Assembly: GCA_027858275.1 (NCBI GenBank)
Contig: JAQIDA010000181.1
Span: forward strand, 1 to 10,677
Direction: 5' to 3'
Origin: Candidatus Kapaibacterium sp.
Lineage (GTDB): Bacteria > Bacteroidota > Ignavibacteria > Kapaibacteriales > UBA2268
Length of the DNA: 10,677 nt
Shown: in pieces, positions 1 through 6,237 of the stretch
Layout: each line of letters starts with the position of its first letter
Position numbering within the stretch: position 1 is the first letter of the stretch
Translations under genes and position numbers: made by a program
The notes under the pieces: generated by a model
What the model was told of the DNA's origin: nothing
What the model saw: only the letters and a program-made list of their open reading frames with translations
Database searches by the model: none

Positions 1-1736
1 ACAGCCAAGACCGGTGTCAACATTGAAATTGTATCAGGAATATAAAACACATGATCGGCATAGTTCTTAATTTGCTCATCGCCTTCCGTAGCAATCGCGA
101 TGACCTTGCCTTTTCTTGCTCTTACTTCCTGGATATTTGAAATAACTTTGTCATATATTTCATCTTTTGTAGCGATAAACACAACCGGTAAATCTTTTGT
201 AATTAATGCTATCGGACCATGTTTCATTTCAGCTGCCGGATAGCCTTCAGCATGTATATATGAAATTTCTTTCAGCTTCAAAGCACCTTCGAGAGCTGCA
301 GGGAAATTGTATCCGCGGCCAAGGTACAGACAATTGCTCGTATCAGCAAAACTATGAGCTATTTCTTTGATCTGATCCGATTTATCCAGTATGGCTTGAA
401 TCTGATCAGGAATTTTAATAAGAGCGTTTGCGATACGCTTCCCGTCACTCTGAGACATGCGGTGCATTCTTCCGAGATACATCGCAAACAATGACATGGC
501 GGACAGCTGGGATGTGAAAGCTTTAGTTGATGCAACACCAATTTCGGGACCTGCGTGAATATATATACCTGCATCCGTTTCGCGAGCGATTGAACTGCCT
601 ACTCCGTTTACAATTCCAAGGGTAAGCGCGCCTTTTTGCTTGGCGTCTTTTACGGCCGCTAAAGTGTCTGCCGTTTCACCGCTTTGGGAAATCGCGACAA
701 CAATATCATCAGGATAAAGCGGTGAGTTTCTATATCTGAACTCTGAGGCGTATTCAACTTCAACAGGAATTTGCGCTAAATTTTCAATCATATATTCCGC
801 TGTAAGAGCAGCGTGCCATGAAGTACCGCAAGCCGTGATAATGATGCGCTTAGCATTACGAAGTTTGTCAGTAACATTCCTCAATCCACCAAGCATTACA
901 TTGCCCTGATGAGCCATCAGCCTGCCTCGAAAAGCATCATGGAAAGTATTGGGCTGCTCGTGGATTTCCTTGAGCATAAAATGATCGAACCCGCCTTTTT
1001 CTATTTGCTCAACATTGAAGCTGAGCTCGTGAATATCATTCGTGGTAGTTTCATTGAAAATCGTTTTAGTTTTGAAGCCTTTACGATCAATAATGGCCAT
1101 TTCATTTTCAGAAAGGTATATAACTCTGCGTGTGTACTGGATGATAGCTGAAGCATCTGACGCGACTATATATTCACCTTCTCCTATACCAAGCACCATT
1201 GGACTGCCGCGACGAGCAGCAATTAGTGAATCAGCATCATCTGAGGACATAACAATTATGCCAAATGTACCGTCAACTTCAGACAAAGCTGTGCTGACAG
1301 CGTCTTCAAGATTATTTAGCTTTTCATACAATGCACCGATATAAACAGCCAAAACTTCCGAATCCGTCTCAGAAACAAACTTGTATCCCTCTTCCGTAAG
1401 TTTTTGTTTGATAACAGCGTAATTTTCAATTATTCCGTTATGAATAACAGATATTTTGCCGGAATTGTCAAAATGAGGATGAGCGTTAATGTTATTAGGT
1501 TCACCGTGAGTAGCCCATCTTGTATGAGCTATTCCGATAGTTGATGTTATTTCATCAAGATTTAATAGTTTCTCTAACTCTGATACTTTCCCTGCTTGCT
1601 TGACAGTTTCAATTTTTCCGTCTTGGAAATAGGAAATTCCGGCTGAATCATAGCCTCTGTACTCTAGGCGTTTCAATCCGTTTAATAATATATCTGATGC
1701 TTTTTGAGAGCCGATGTATCCAACTATTCCGCACAT
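1..1736 (-). CDS. glmS: Glutamine--fructose-6-phosphate aminotransferase (isomerizing), 3' end cut by window edge
   Basis: GlmS makes glucosamine-6-phosphate from fructose-6-phosphate and glutamine in the cytoplasm, the entry step to peptidoglycan and LPS amino sugars. I translated 578 codons without a stop. The start is fixed by Met-Cys-Gly-Ile-Val-Gly, where Cys2 is the N-terminal nucleophile of the class II glutaminase after Met removal. Glutaminase motifs: YRGYDSAG (27-34), HTRWATHG (71-78), HNGIIEN (99-105). Two SIS sugar-isomerase domains follow: SQSGET (350-355) binds the sugar phosphate, and KLKE (487-490) and KHGPIAL (505-511) hold the catalytic Lys, Glu and His equivalent to E. coli K485, E488 and H504. 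The final catalytic lysine (K603 in E. coli) and DxPRNLAKSVTVE tail lie beyond the left edge, about 30 residues. There is no clear Shine-Dalgarno. It is the last visible gene of the minus-strand run, 94 bp after the lipoprotein gene. Confidence 0.97.
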   Translation of the reverse strand, partial: MCGIVGYIGSQKASDILLNGLKRLEYRGYDSAGISYFQDGKIETVKQAGKVSELEKLLNLDEITSTIGIAHTRWATHGEPNNINAHPHFDNSGKISVIHNGIIENYAVIKQKLTEEGYKFVSETDSEVLAVYIGALYEKLNNLEDAVSTALSEVDGTFGIIVMSSDDADSLIAARRGSPMVLGIGEGEYIVASDASAIIQYTRRVIYLSENEMAIIDRKGFKTKTIFNETTTNDIHELSFNVEQIEKGGFDHFMLKEIHEQPNTFHDAFRGRLMAHQGNVMLGGLRNVTDKLRNAKRIIITACGTSWHAALTAEYMIENLAQIPVEVEYASEFRYRNSPLYPDDIVVAISQSGETADTLAAVKDAKQKGALTLGIVNGVGSSIARETDAGIYIHAGPEIGVASTKAFTSQLSAMSLFAMYLGRMHRMSQSDGKRIANALIKIPDQIQAILDKSDQIKEIAHSFADTSNCLYLGRGYNFPAALEGALKLKEISYIHAEGYPAAEMKHGPIALITKDLPVVFIATKDEIYDKVISNIQEVRARKGKVIAIATEGDEQIKNYADHVFYIPDTISMLTPVLA

Positions 1737-1830
1737 AATTCTTTTGTCGTTTTTTAATAAATTCTTTGATTGATACCTGCTTGACAAAGATAAGGTATTA
1801 TTTGGAAAAAGAGGGCCGAATTCTTGGATT

Positions 1831-2445
1831 CTAATTGATAAATCCGGCTTTCAATGAACTCCAAGTAACAGAAACGGAATCATTCGAAGGATTCATATCG
1901 GTCCACTGTTCTATACTCCATGTCCCGTCCGTCCCCGGTTTAATAAGGAATCTTAATGTTCCGGCGAATATCGGTTCAATTGTTTGACGAGAATGATTGA
2001 CCGTGAGATGATAGTCCGACTCAAACACTGCTGAATCCTGTTGCTTTATCTCAAAGCTGTATTGCTCATTATTCGACAGAATTAACAGCGGGAATACGTC
2101 AGATTCCATATTGGACATAAGCGAACTGAATGCTTTTCTTTCACTTTCGATATTCCATCCGATAAACATAGTTCCGAACTTGCCGAGCGCTTCGGTTGAC
2201 GGTATAAATCTGTATGAAGCTGAAAAATTCTTTGAAGTATCCGAAAAACAAGCCGTAAAATTATCAACATTCTTTTCTTTAACGGCATTTGTGAAATTCG
2301 CGATAACAATCTCAGGGGCAAACGGCGGCTTGAAGGACGAACGCCCCGTATCAGGCACCTCGGGAGTACGAGTAGAGAATATATCACAAGATTGCACGAG
2401 CAATAATAAAGTCGCAATGAAGATTATATGTTTTTGGATTCTCAT
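1831..2445 (-). CDS. Lipoprotein of unknown function, possible NTF2-like fold
   Basis: This 204-residue protein starts with a lipoprotein signal: basic MRIQKH, a hydrophobic run (IIFIATLLLLV), then the lipobox LVQSC with Cys20 as the predicted lipidated residue. A short linker rich in Pro, Thr and Ser (about 22-42) leads to a globular part. There, an early helix (EIVIANFTNAVKEKNVDNF, 45-63) and later antiparallel strands, such as AGTLRFLIKP (161-170) followed by GTWSIEQWTD (174-183), have the rhythm of NTF2/SnoaL-like domains. That fold call is inference from pattern only. It lies 19 bp after recR with a weak AGAG ribosome site and probably shares its transcript. The Asp after the lipidated Cys would mean inner-membrane retention by the enterobacterial rule, but that rule need not hold in this group. 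No catalytic motif is recognised. Confidence 0.85.
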   Translation of the reverse strand: MRIQKHIIFIATLLLLVQSCDIFSTRTPEVPDTGRSSFKPPFAPEIVIANFTNAVKEKNVDNFTACFSDTSKNFSASYRFIPSTEALGKFGTMFIGWNIESERKAFSSLMSNMESDVFPLLILSNNEQYSFEIKQQDSAVFESDYHLTVNHSRQTIEPIFAGTLRFLIKPGTDGTWSIEQWTDMNPSNDSVSVTWSSLKAGFIN

Positions 2446-2464
2446 TTTCTCTTTGAATATTTTT

Positions 2465-3058
2465 TTAGATTTCGATTCGTCCTTCTATGGCTCGAGAAAT
2501 TGTTGCTTCGTCGGCAAATTCAAGATCTGAACCGATGGGCAGCCCACGAGCAATACGTGTAATTTTAATATCTAAGGGTCGAATCATTTTAACGAGGTAT
2601 TGCATGGTTACTTCGCCTTCGACACTCGGGTTCAGAGCGAGTATGATTTCCTCCACTCCGTCAAGCCTTTGTATAAGTTCAGCTATTTTTAAATCTCCGG
2701 GGCCGATACCGTCCAAAGGATTTAAACTTCCGTGCAGTACATGATATTGACTGAAATATTCTCCGGTCTTCTCAATAGCGTTGACGTCATTGGGCTCTTC
2801 CACAACACAAATAATTGAGGTGTTACGTTTTTTTGAAGCACAAATCGGACAAGGATCAGTTTCTGTATAATTATAACAATTAGAACAGAATTTCACATTT
2901 GATTTTAATTCCTGCAATGATTCTGAGAATTTATCAATATAGCTTTCATCTTGTCTTAATAAGAAAAAGGTCAGTCTTTGAGCGGTTTTTCTGCCGATAG
3001 TCGGTAATGATGCGAACATATCAACCGTCTTTTCCATTGACTCTGAAGTATAAAGCAT
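2465..3058 (-). CDS. recR: Recombination mediator protein RecR
   Basis: RecR works with RecO (and RecF) to load RecA on SSB-coated single-stranded DNA at gaps. The 197-residue length is normal for the family (about 200). Domains in order: helix-hairpin-helix with LPTIGRKTAQRL (18-29); a four-cysteine zinc finger with Cys58, Cys61, Cys70 and Cys73; a Toprim domain opening at CVVEEPNDVNAIE (84-96), continuing through LHGSLNPLDGIGP (108-120) and ALNPSVEGE (141-149); and the C-terminal Walker-B-like segment ARGLPIGSDLEFADEATIS (170-188). The ATG at 3058 is supported by GGAAG at 3066-3070, seven bases upstream. In most bacteria recR directly follows ebfC/ybaB; here a pentapeptide-repeat gene lies between them, leaving recR with its own 110-bp leader. 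Confidence 0.97.
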   Translation of the reverse strand: MLYTSESMEKTVDMFASLPTIGRKTAQRLTFFLLRQDESYIDKFSESLQELKSNVKFCSNCYNYTETDPCPICASKKRNTSIICVVEEPNDVNAIEKTGEYFSQYHVLHGSLNPLDGIGPGDLKIAELIQRLDGVEEIILALNPSVEGEVTMQYLVKMIRPLDIKITRIARGLPIGSDLEFADEATISRAIEGRIEI

Positions 3059-3065
3059 TTATAAA

Positions 3066-3070
3066 CTTCC
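3066..3070 (-). promoter_or_regulatory. Ribosome binding site of recR
   Basis: GGAAG on the minus strand, seven bases before the ATG at 3058. It supports this start over any longer reading into the leader. Confidence 0.6.
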
Positions 3071-3083
3071 GAAAATTTATTAT

Positions 3084-3115
3084 TAATATCACTAATATCA
3101 CGTGAAATTTCCACG
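3084..3115. repeat. Short repeats in the recR leader: 9-bp tandem repeat plus near-palindrome
   Basis: TAATATCAC occurs twice head to tail at 3084-3092 and 3093-3101. It runs directly into CGTGAAATTTCCACG at 3101-3115, whose CGTG and CACG arms are an inverted repeat around an AT core with one mismatched pair. Both sit upstream of recR in the leader created by the inserted gene. They could be an operator or chance AT-rich sequence; the pattern is seen, the role is a guess. Confidence 0.35.
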
Positions 3116-3133
3116 ACTAGTGTTTTTATATGT

Positions 3134-3155
3134 GCCGACAGCATAAGCCGTCGGC
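3134..3155 (-). terminator. GC-rich stem-loop after the pentapeptide-repeat gene (weak terminator candidate)
   Basis: GCCGAC at 3134-3139 pairs with GTCGGC at 3150-3155. After one A/C mismatch, an inner GC/GC pair closes an ATAA loop. It starts 13 bases past the stop codon of the pentapeptide-repeat gene and is much more GC-rich than its surroundings. On the minus strand it is followed by ACATATAAAAAC, not a T-run, so it is not a classical intrinsic terminator. It could reduce read-through into recR, protect the 3' end of the message, or mark an insertion boundary. Confidence 0.4.
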
Positions 3156-3168
3156 CGCTTACCATTTA

Positions 3169-4335
3169 TTATTTTTCTTTTATCCTTTTATATAAATCAG
3201 GATATTCCTTGTTAATTCTATCTTTGAACTCATTATACAGCTTTTGATATTCGTCTTTGTTGTCCATTATTATTTCAACAAATTCTTTATCAAGTTGAAT
3301 GCCTGCGACAAATTCTGCTTTTTCTAATTTCCTTATGAAAGCAGTTCTTGTTTTATCTGTATCAGTAGGAATTTCCCCTAGTGTATCACGTTTAGGATTA
3401 CTTGTTTTAATTCCTTTCAAATCGGCTTCATCTAAAAAAGCACCATTCAGATGCGCGTTCGATAATATAGCACCATTCAGATGTACTCCATATAACATAG
3501 CATCTTCAAGATGCGCATACATTAAATTAGCATCTTCTAGATGCGCATCATATAAAGTAAATCCTTCTAAATTCATTTCAGATAAATTTGCTTCAATCCA
3601 GTTAGTATTACTTAAATCAATTTTAACTTTTTCATTTTTTCCATTTTCTCTACGACCTAAAACAGTTATAATTGCTATTACATCAGAATCTACTTCTTTT
3701 GAAAAAACAAGAATATTTGCCTCTCCTTGAAGCTCTTCCATCGTGTTTTTATAAATTATATATTCTTCCTCACTAAACTCTCTATTTTTCCGAATATAAG
3801 CGGCAAGCAATTCAATAATTTGATTAAGGTATTTGGAGTCATATTCGTTTTTGGAATTCATTATTTGTTCTAATGAATTAATAGCACCTAATCTAACAGC
3901 AATGTTATCATCATTTCCTAATTGATCAATAGCTTTGGTATATTGCTCAAGCGTAAGAGTTTCTCTATTAGACTTTCTTTGTTCTTCGTTTTGTTTTATT
4001 TGTTCATCAACCTGTTTCCTTACAGCTTTAGCATTTTCTTGGGCAGCTTTAGCATTATTTTGAGCAGCTTTAGCATTTTCTCCCATGGCTTTTGCATTAT
4101 CTTCCATAGCTTTTGCCCGCTTATAGGCAATGCCCATACCAAAAAGAAAAAGAATGCCGCCAACAACTTGAATAACAGCAGCTCTTTTATCATTGATCAT
4201 TTGATGATACTTTTCATAGTCATTTATCTTACCATAATCAACTAAATAATCCGGCAGTAGGCAAATTGCACATAGCGATAATATAGCAACTACAAGAATA
4301 GCAACTTTCCAATGCTTTTCAATAAATTCTTTCAA
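3169..4335 (-). CDS. Two-helix membrane protein with heptad repeat and pentapeptide-repeat domain
   Basis: A 388-residue protein of unrecognised function. Order of parts: membrane helix about 11-31; a short hydrophilic segment; second helix about 52-71; five tandem AKAxxxN heptads (74-108) that predict a coiled coil; a charged stretch; a helical domain with LTLEQYTKAIDQLG and VRLGAINSLEQI (127-158), a segment I associate with membrane-linked pentapeptide-repeat proteins; then pentapeptide repeats (about 238-309) of A(N/D/H)Lxx type, some 3.5 coils of a right-handed beta-helix; and a charged helical tail. The start is TTG: GGAAAG lies eight bases upstream, an in-frame stop is five codons upstream, and the first in-frame Met is well inside the protein. 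It lies 38 bp after ebfC and 110 bp before recR, splitting a normally adjacent pair. Lines counted within it are 27-37% G+C against 40-45% in recR, which suggests transfer. Confidence 0.9.
   Translation of the reverse strand: MKEFIEKHWKVAILVVAILSLCAICLLPDYLVDYGKINDYEKYHQMINDKRAAVIQVVGGILFLFGMGIAYKRAKAMEDNAKAMGENAKAAQNNAKAAQENAKAVRKQVDEQIKQNEEQRKSNRETLTLEQYTKAIDQLGNDDNIAVRLGAINSLEQIMNSKNEYDSKYLNQIIELLAAYIRKNREFSEEEYIIYKNTMEELQGEANILVFSKEVDSDVIAIITVLGRRENGKNEKVKIDLSNTNWIEANLSEMNLEGFTLYDAHLEDANLMYAHLEDAMLYGVHLNGAILSNAHLNGAFLDEADLKGIKTSNPKRDTLGEIPTDTDKTRTAFIRKLEKAEFVAGIQLDKEFVEIIMDNKDEYQKLYNEFKDRINKEYPDLYKRIKEK
3409..3546 (-). repeat. 30-bp tandem coding repeat (decapeptide units in the pentapeptide domain)
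   Basis: Four and a half units encode AHLEDANLMY, AHLEDAMLYG, VHLNGAILSN, AHLNGAFLDE and ADLKGI (residues 264-309). Neighbouring units keep similar DNA, for example two copies of AGATGCGCAT 30 bases apart, so the domain probably grew by recent duplication of a two-pentapeptide unit. Confidence 0.75.
4012..4116 (-). repeat. 21-bp tandem coding repeat (AKAxxxN heptads)
   Basis: Five consecutive seven-residue units: AKAMEDN, AKAMGEN, AKAAQNN, AKAAQEN, AKAVRKQ (residues 74-108). The GCTTTAGCATT core recurs every 21 bases on the plus strand. The units predict a regular alanine-rich coiled coil just after the second membrane helix, likely an oligomerisation stalk. The near-identical units make the copy number prone to slippage. 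Confidence 0.75.
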
Positions 4336-4343
4336 ATGATCAT

Positions 4344-4349
4344 CTTTCC
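4344..4349 (-). promoter_or_regulatory. Ribosome binding site deciding a TTG start
   Basis: GGAAAG on the minus strand, eight bases before the TTG at 4335. Two ATGs between the ebfC stop and this TTG (in AATAATGGAAAGATGATC) are out of frame and reach a stop within three codons, so the TTG is the best start. Confidence 0.55.
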
Positions 4350-4373
4350 ATTATTAAACCAACAGCAATAACA

Positions 4374-4694
4374 TCAAAGATTCAATCCCGGGATATTCGG
4401 CATCATCCCGCCTATGGATTTCATTTCCTCAGCAACAGTATCCGCTGCCTTCTTTGTCGCTTTGTTAACCGCGGCAACAATCAGGTCTTCTAACATTTCA
4501 ATTTCTTCAGGATCAATTAATTCTTTGGCAATATTGATTTTTTGGACTTCATTGGAACAAGTCATCGTAACCGTCACCATTCCTCCGCCGGAATCAGCCG
4601 TAACAACTTTCTTTTGAACATCCGCTTTGATTCTCTCCATCTCTTCCTGCATTTTTTTTGCTTGTGAAAGCATTGACTGCATATCAAAATCCAT
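4374..4694 (-). CDS. ebfC: Nucleoid-associated protein, YbaB/EbfC family
   Basis: A 106-residue protein of normal family length. YbaB/EbfC proteins form tweezer-like dimers that bind DNA in the nucleoid. The characteristic N-terminal helix MQSMLSQAKKMQEEMERIK (5-23) leads to the beta-sheet with a GGGMVTVT turn (36-43). The conserved INIAKELIDPEEIEMLEDL (53-71) and the helix VAAVNKATKKAADTVAEEM (73-91) follow, then the GGMMPNIPGLNL tail. The ATG has an excellent AAGGAG six bases upstream (4701-4706). It leads the minus-strand run and its promoter is divergent from pspA. The usual immediate downstream partner, recR, is displaced by the pentapeptide-repeat gene. Confidence 0.96.
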   Translation of the reverse strand: MDFDMQSMLSQAKKMQEEMERIKADVQKKVVTADSGGGMVTVTMTCSNEVQKINIAKELIDPEEIEMLEDLIVAAVNKATKKAADTVAEEMKSIGGMMPNIPGLNL

Positions 4695-4731
4695 ATTTAT
4701 CTCCTTGTTTTCACTCTGTTTGTACTTGATT

Positions 4732-4760
4732 CAAAATTAAGCAAACTTTTTCAGTTCAAA
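4732..4760 (-). promoter_or_regulatory. Candidate promoter of the ebfC run (TTTG-N17-TAATTTTG)
   Basis: Minus-strand TTTG (4757-4760) and TAATTTTG (4732-4739) match the Bacteroidota primary-sigma pattern TTTG/TAnnTTTG. The spacer is 17 instead of the usual ~19. A start near 4725 would leave a leader of about 30 bases before the ebfC ATG. Whether this organism uses that consensus is an assumption. Confidence 0.35.
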
Positions 4761-4764
4761 AAGT
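4745..4764. promoter_or_regulatory. Inverted repeat in the ebfC/pspA divergent region
   Basis: ACTTTTT (4745-4751) and AAAAAGT (4758-4764) form a perfect 7-bp inverted repeat around CAGTTC. It overlaps the candidate -33 element for ebfC and lies just upstream of that for pspA, so it could be an operator acting both ways. It is AT-only apart from one base per arm, so chance is possible. Confidence 0.3.
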
Positions 4765-4771
4765 ATTTATT

Positions 4772-4803
4772 TTTGCATTTTCGCAACATTAAGTATATAT
4801 TTG
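4772..4803 (+). promoter_or_regulatory. Candidate promoter of pspA (TTTG-N20-TATATTTG)
   Basis: TTTG (4772-4775) and TATATTTG (4796-4803), the latter an exact TAnnTTTG, lie about 50 bases before the pspA ATG. A TATAAT at 4811-4816 is an alternative -10 but has no good -35. No sigma-54 GG-N10-GC pair is seen, unlike the enterobacterial psp promoter. Confidence 0.35.
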
Positions 4804-4850
4804 AGTAGACTATAATAATCAATATTTATTCTATCGTATAAGGAATTATA

Positions 4851-5549
4851 ATGGGAATGTTTAAAAGAATTGCGGATGTTTTCAAAGCGAACGTAAATGA
4901 GGCTCTCGATAAAGCAGAAGATCCGGAAAAAATGCTCAAGCAAATGATTATTGAGATGGAAGAATCTGTCAATAAAGTTGCATTGGCTGTGGCTTCAAGT
5001 ATTGCTAATGAGAAGGGTCTTGAGAGAAAAATTGAAAAGAACAAACGTGAAAGCGTCGATTGGGAAAAGAAAGCAACTCAGGCCTTAGGCTCTAACCGTG
5101 AAGATTTGGCTCGTGCCGCTCTCGGGAAAAAACAATTATGCGACCAATCCATTAACGATTTAGTGCCGATTTATCAACAGGCACATACCACTGCCGATAA
5201 ACTCAGGGATCAACTCAAAACTTTGAAAACGAAACTTGATGAAACAAAAACAAAACAAAGCACACTCATCGCAAGATCGCAAGCAGCAAAAGCTCAGAAA
5301 AACATATCTAAGTCATTGAACGGTATGGGCGACGATGCCTTTGGCAGCTTTGATAAGTATGAAAAGAAAATTGAAACTATGGAATCCGAAGCCGAAGCTC
5401 TCGGTATGCTTTCAGATGAAGATGTATCATTGGATGATGAATTCAAAAAACTTGGTGCTAATTCTGATGTTGACACAGACTTGGATGCTTTGAGAGCAAA
5501 AATGGGAATTCTTCCTAAAGCGGATGATCATAAACAATTGCCGGAATAG
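4851..5549 (+). CDS. pspA: PspA/IM30 (Vipp1) family envelope-stress protein
   Basis: PspA is a peripheral inner-membrane protein of the bacterial ESCRT-III-like superfamily. It oligomerises on stressed membranes and limits proton leak. The 232 residues, nearly all helical, align with E. coli PspA (222) throughout. Landmarks are the amphipathic helix MFKRIADVFKANVNEALDKA (3-22), then EDPEKMLKQMI (23-33) and IEMEESV (34-40). REDLARAALGKKQ (83-95) forms the hairpin core. FDKYEKKIETMESEAEA (167-183) and SLDDEFKKLG (193-202) lie in the C-terminal half, with a terminal ALRAKMG helix. There is no Vipp1-type extra C-terminal helix, only a short KADDHKQLPE tail. The ATG has AAGGAA five bases upstream. 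It leads a two-gene unit with the YbjN-like gene 52 bp downstream. No pspB, pspC or pspF is visible nearby. Confidence 0.96.
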   Translation: MGMFKRIADVFKANVNEALDKAEDPEKMLKQMIIEMEESVNKVALAVASSIANEKGLERKIEKNKRESVDWEKKATQALGSNREDLARAALGKKQLCDQSINDLVPIYQQAHTTADKLRDQLKTLKTKLDETKTKQSTLIARSQAAKAQKNISKSLNGMGDDAFGSFDKYEKKIETMESEAEALGMLSDEDVSLDDEFKKLGANSDVDTDLDALRAKMGILPKADDHKQLPE

Positions 5550-5601
5550 AGTTTCAATTATTTGAATAATTATTAAAAAAACAATCGGAGATAAAAAAAT
5601 T

Positions 5602-6141
5602 ATGTTGCATATTTATCACTCCCCAACCGGAAGCAATGCAAAAGATTTCTCGGCAGCACAGGAAGAAATGATTGCTAACGGATCAGTTACCGGTGAATCT
5701 AAAGGACTCATCGATCAAACCATAAAAAGGGTCGAGGAAGTCCTTGATGAGCATTTTCCCGACTATTTGAAATATGATAACGGGTCTTTCGCAATCTCGC
5801 GCGGGTCTACTCATGTATCAATCGTTGTTCGCCACTTCCTCAAAGGTGAAACTATCATCGAAAGCACAGCCAACGTCGTCAGCGGTGCCGAAATTTCTCA
5901 AAAGCTTATGAACTTCCTGCTTAGAAAAAATGCTCAATTGCATTTTGGCTCTTTCTCACTGTTGTTCGATGACACAATTACATATTCACATTCGATTTCA
6001 GGGTCCAACCTTGATTCAAATGAATTAATTACTTCTTTGAGTACTGTGGCTTTCATCGCTGATTATTATGATGATATTATTGTCGAAAATTACGGCGGTA
6101 AACGTTCTGCTGACATAGTATCAGAATTCGAAGCCTATTGA
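5602..6141 (+). CDS. YbjN-like protein encoded next to pspA
   Basis: A 179-residue soluble protein with no signal peptide or membrane helix. After a polar start, helix IDQTIKRVEEVLDEHF (37-52) precedes strands that include SFAISRGSTHVSIVVRHFL (62-80). The second half resembles the YbjN/DUF1821 group, which shares the type III secretion chaperone-like fold: a helix at GAEISQKLMNFLLRKN (95-110), strands at LHFGSFSLLFDDTITYSHSI (113-132), then ELITSLSTVAFIADYYDDII (141-160) ending in NYGG. The family call is by pattern and moderate. Its place 52 bp behind pspA, with only a terminator after it, points to cotranscription and a role in the same envelope response, perhaps as a binding partner; that is inference. 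GGAG at 5587-5590 is 11 bases from the ATG, a slightly long spacing. Confidence 0.85.
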   Translation: MLHIYHSPTGSNAKDFSAAQEEMIANGSVTGESKGLIDQTIKRVEEVLDEHFPDYLKYDNGSFAISRGSTHVSIVVRHFLKGETIIESTANVVSGAEISQKLMNFLLRKNAQLHFGSFSLLFDDTITYSHSISGSNLDSNELITSLSTVAFIADYYDDIIVENYGGKRSADIVSEFEAY

Positions 6142-6177
6142 TATAATCAGGGCCAATGAAATGCGGTAATATAAAAC

Positions 6178-6219
6178 AAAAAAACCTTCCGCGGATTGAT
6201 AGCTGCAGAAGGTTTTTTT
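6178..6219. terminator. Bidirectional intrinsic terminator between converging genes
   Basis: AAAAAAACCTTC (6178-6189) pairs perfectly with GAAGGTTTTTTT (6208-6219), a 12-bp stem. The 18-base loop may fold further. The plus strand ends in seven Ts and the minus strand also ends in a T-run, so it can stop both the pspA-ybjN-like transcript and the opposing GAF/GGDEF transcript. It sits in the 96-bp gap between the two stop codons. Confidence 0.9.
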
Positions 6220-6237
6220 CTTTAATCTAAGTATTTA

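Noticed and set aside
909..1344. Two overlapping plus-strand open frames (80 and 100 codons)
   Set aside because: They are antisense to the glutaminase and linker part of glmS, where the minus-strand translation matches GlmS motif by motif.
1771..1800. Imperfect 8-bp stem (GATACCT/AGGTATT) in the lipoprotein-glmS gap as a terminator or glmS control element
   Set aside because: It has a 14-base loop and no following T-run, and nothing resembling the glmS ribozyme core is visible.
2082..2744. Open frames in other frames over the lipoprotein and recR genes
   Set aside because: They overlap genes with a lipobox or the RecR zinc and Toprim motifs, and show no domain features themselves.
2971..3165. 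64-codon minus-strand frame covering the recR leader
   Set aside because: It runs out of frame into the start of recR and has no recognisable protein features; the recR ribosome site explains the region better.
4012..4116. Regular spaced repeat that might suggest a CRISPR array
   Set aside because: The units are contiguous 21-bp coding heptads with no unique spacers.
3299..4245. Plus-strand frames of 143 and 107 codons, the latter hydrophobic and Phe/Ser-rich
   Set aside because: They are antisense to the pentapeptide-repeat and heptad-repeat coding sequence; their repetitiveness merely mirrors those repeats.
4336..4373. Possible target-site duplication around the pentapeptide-repeat gene (CCATTATTA on one side, CCATTTATTATT on the other)
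   Set aside because: The match is imperfect, short and AT-rich; it does not support a defined transposition event.
4765..4790. Sigma-54 promoter for pspA, by analogy with E. coli
   Set aside because: A TTGCA is present but there is no GG at the required distance upstream.
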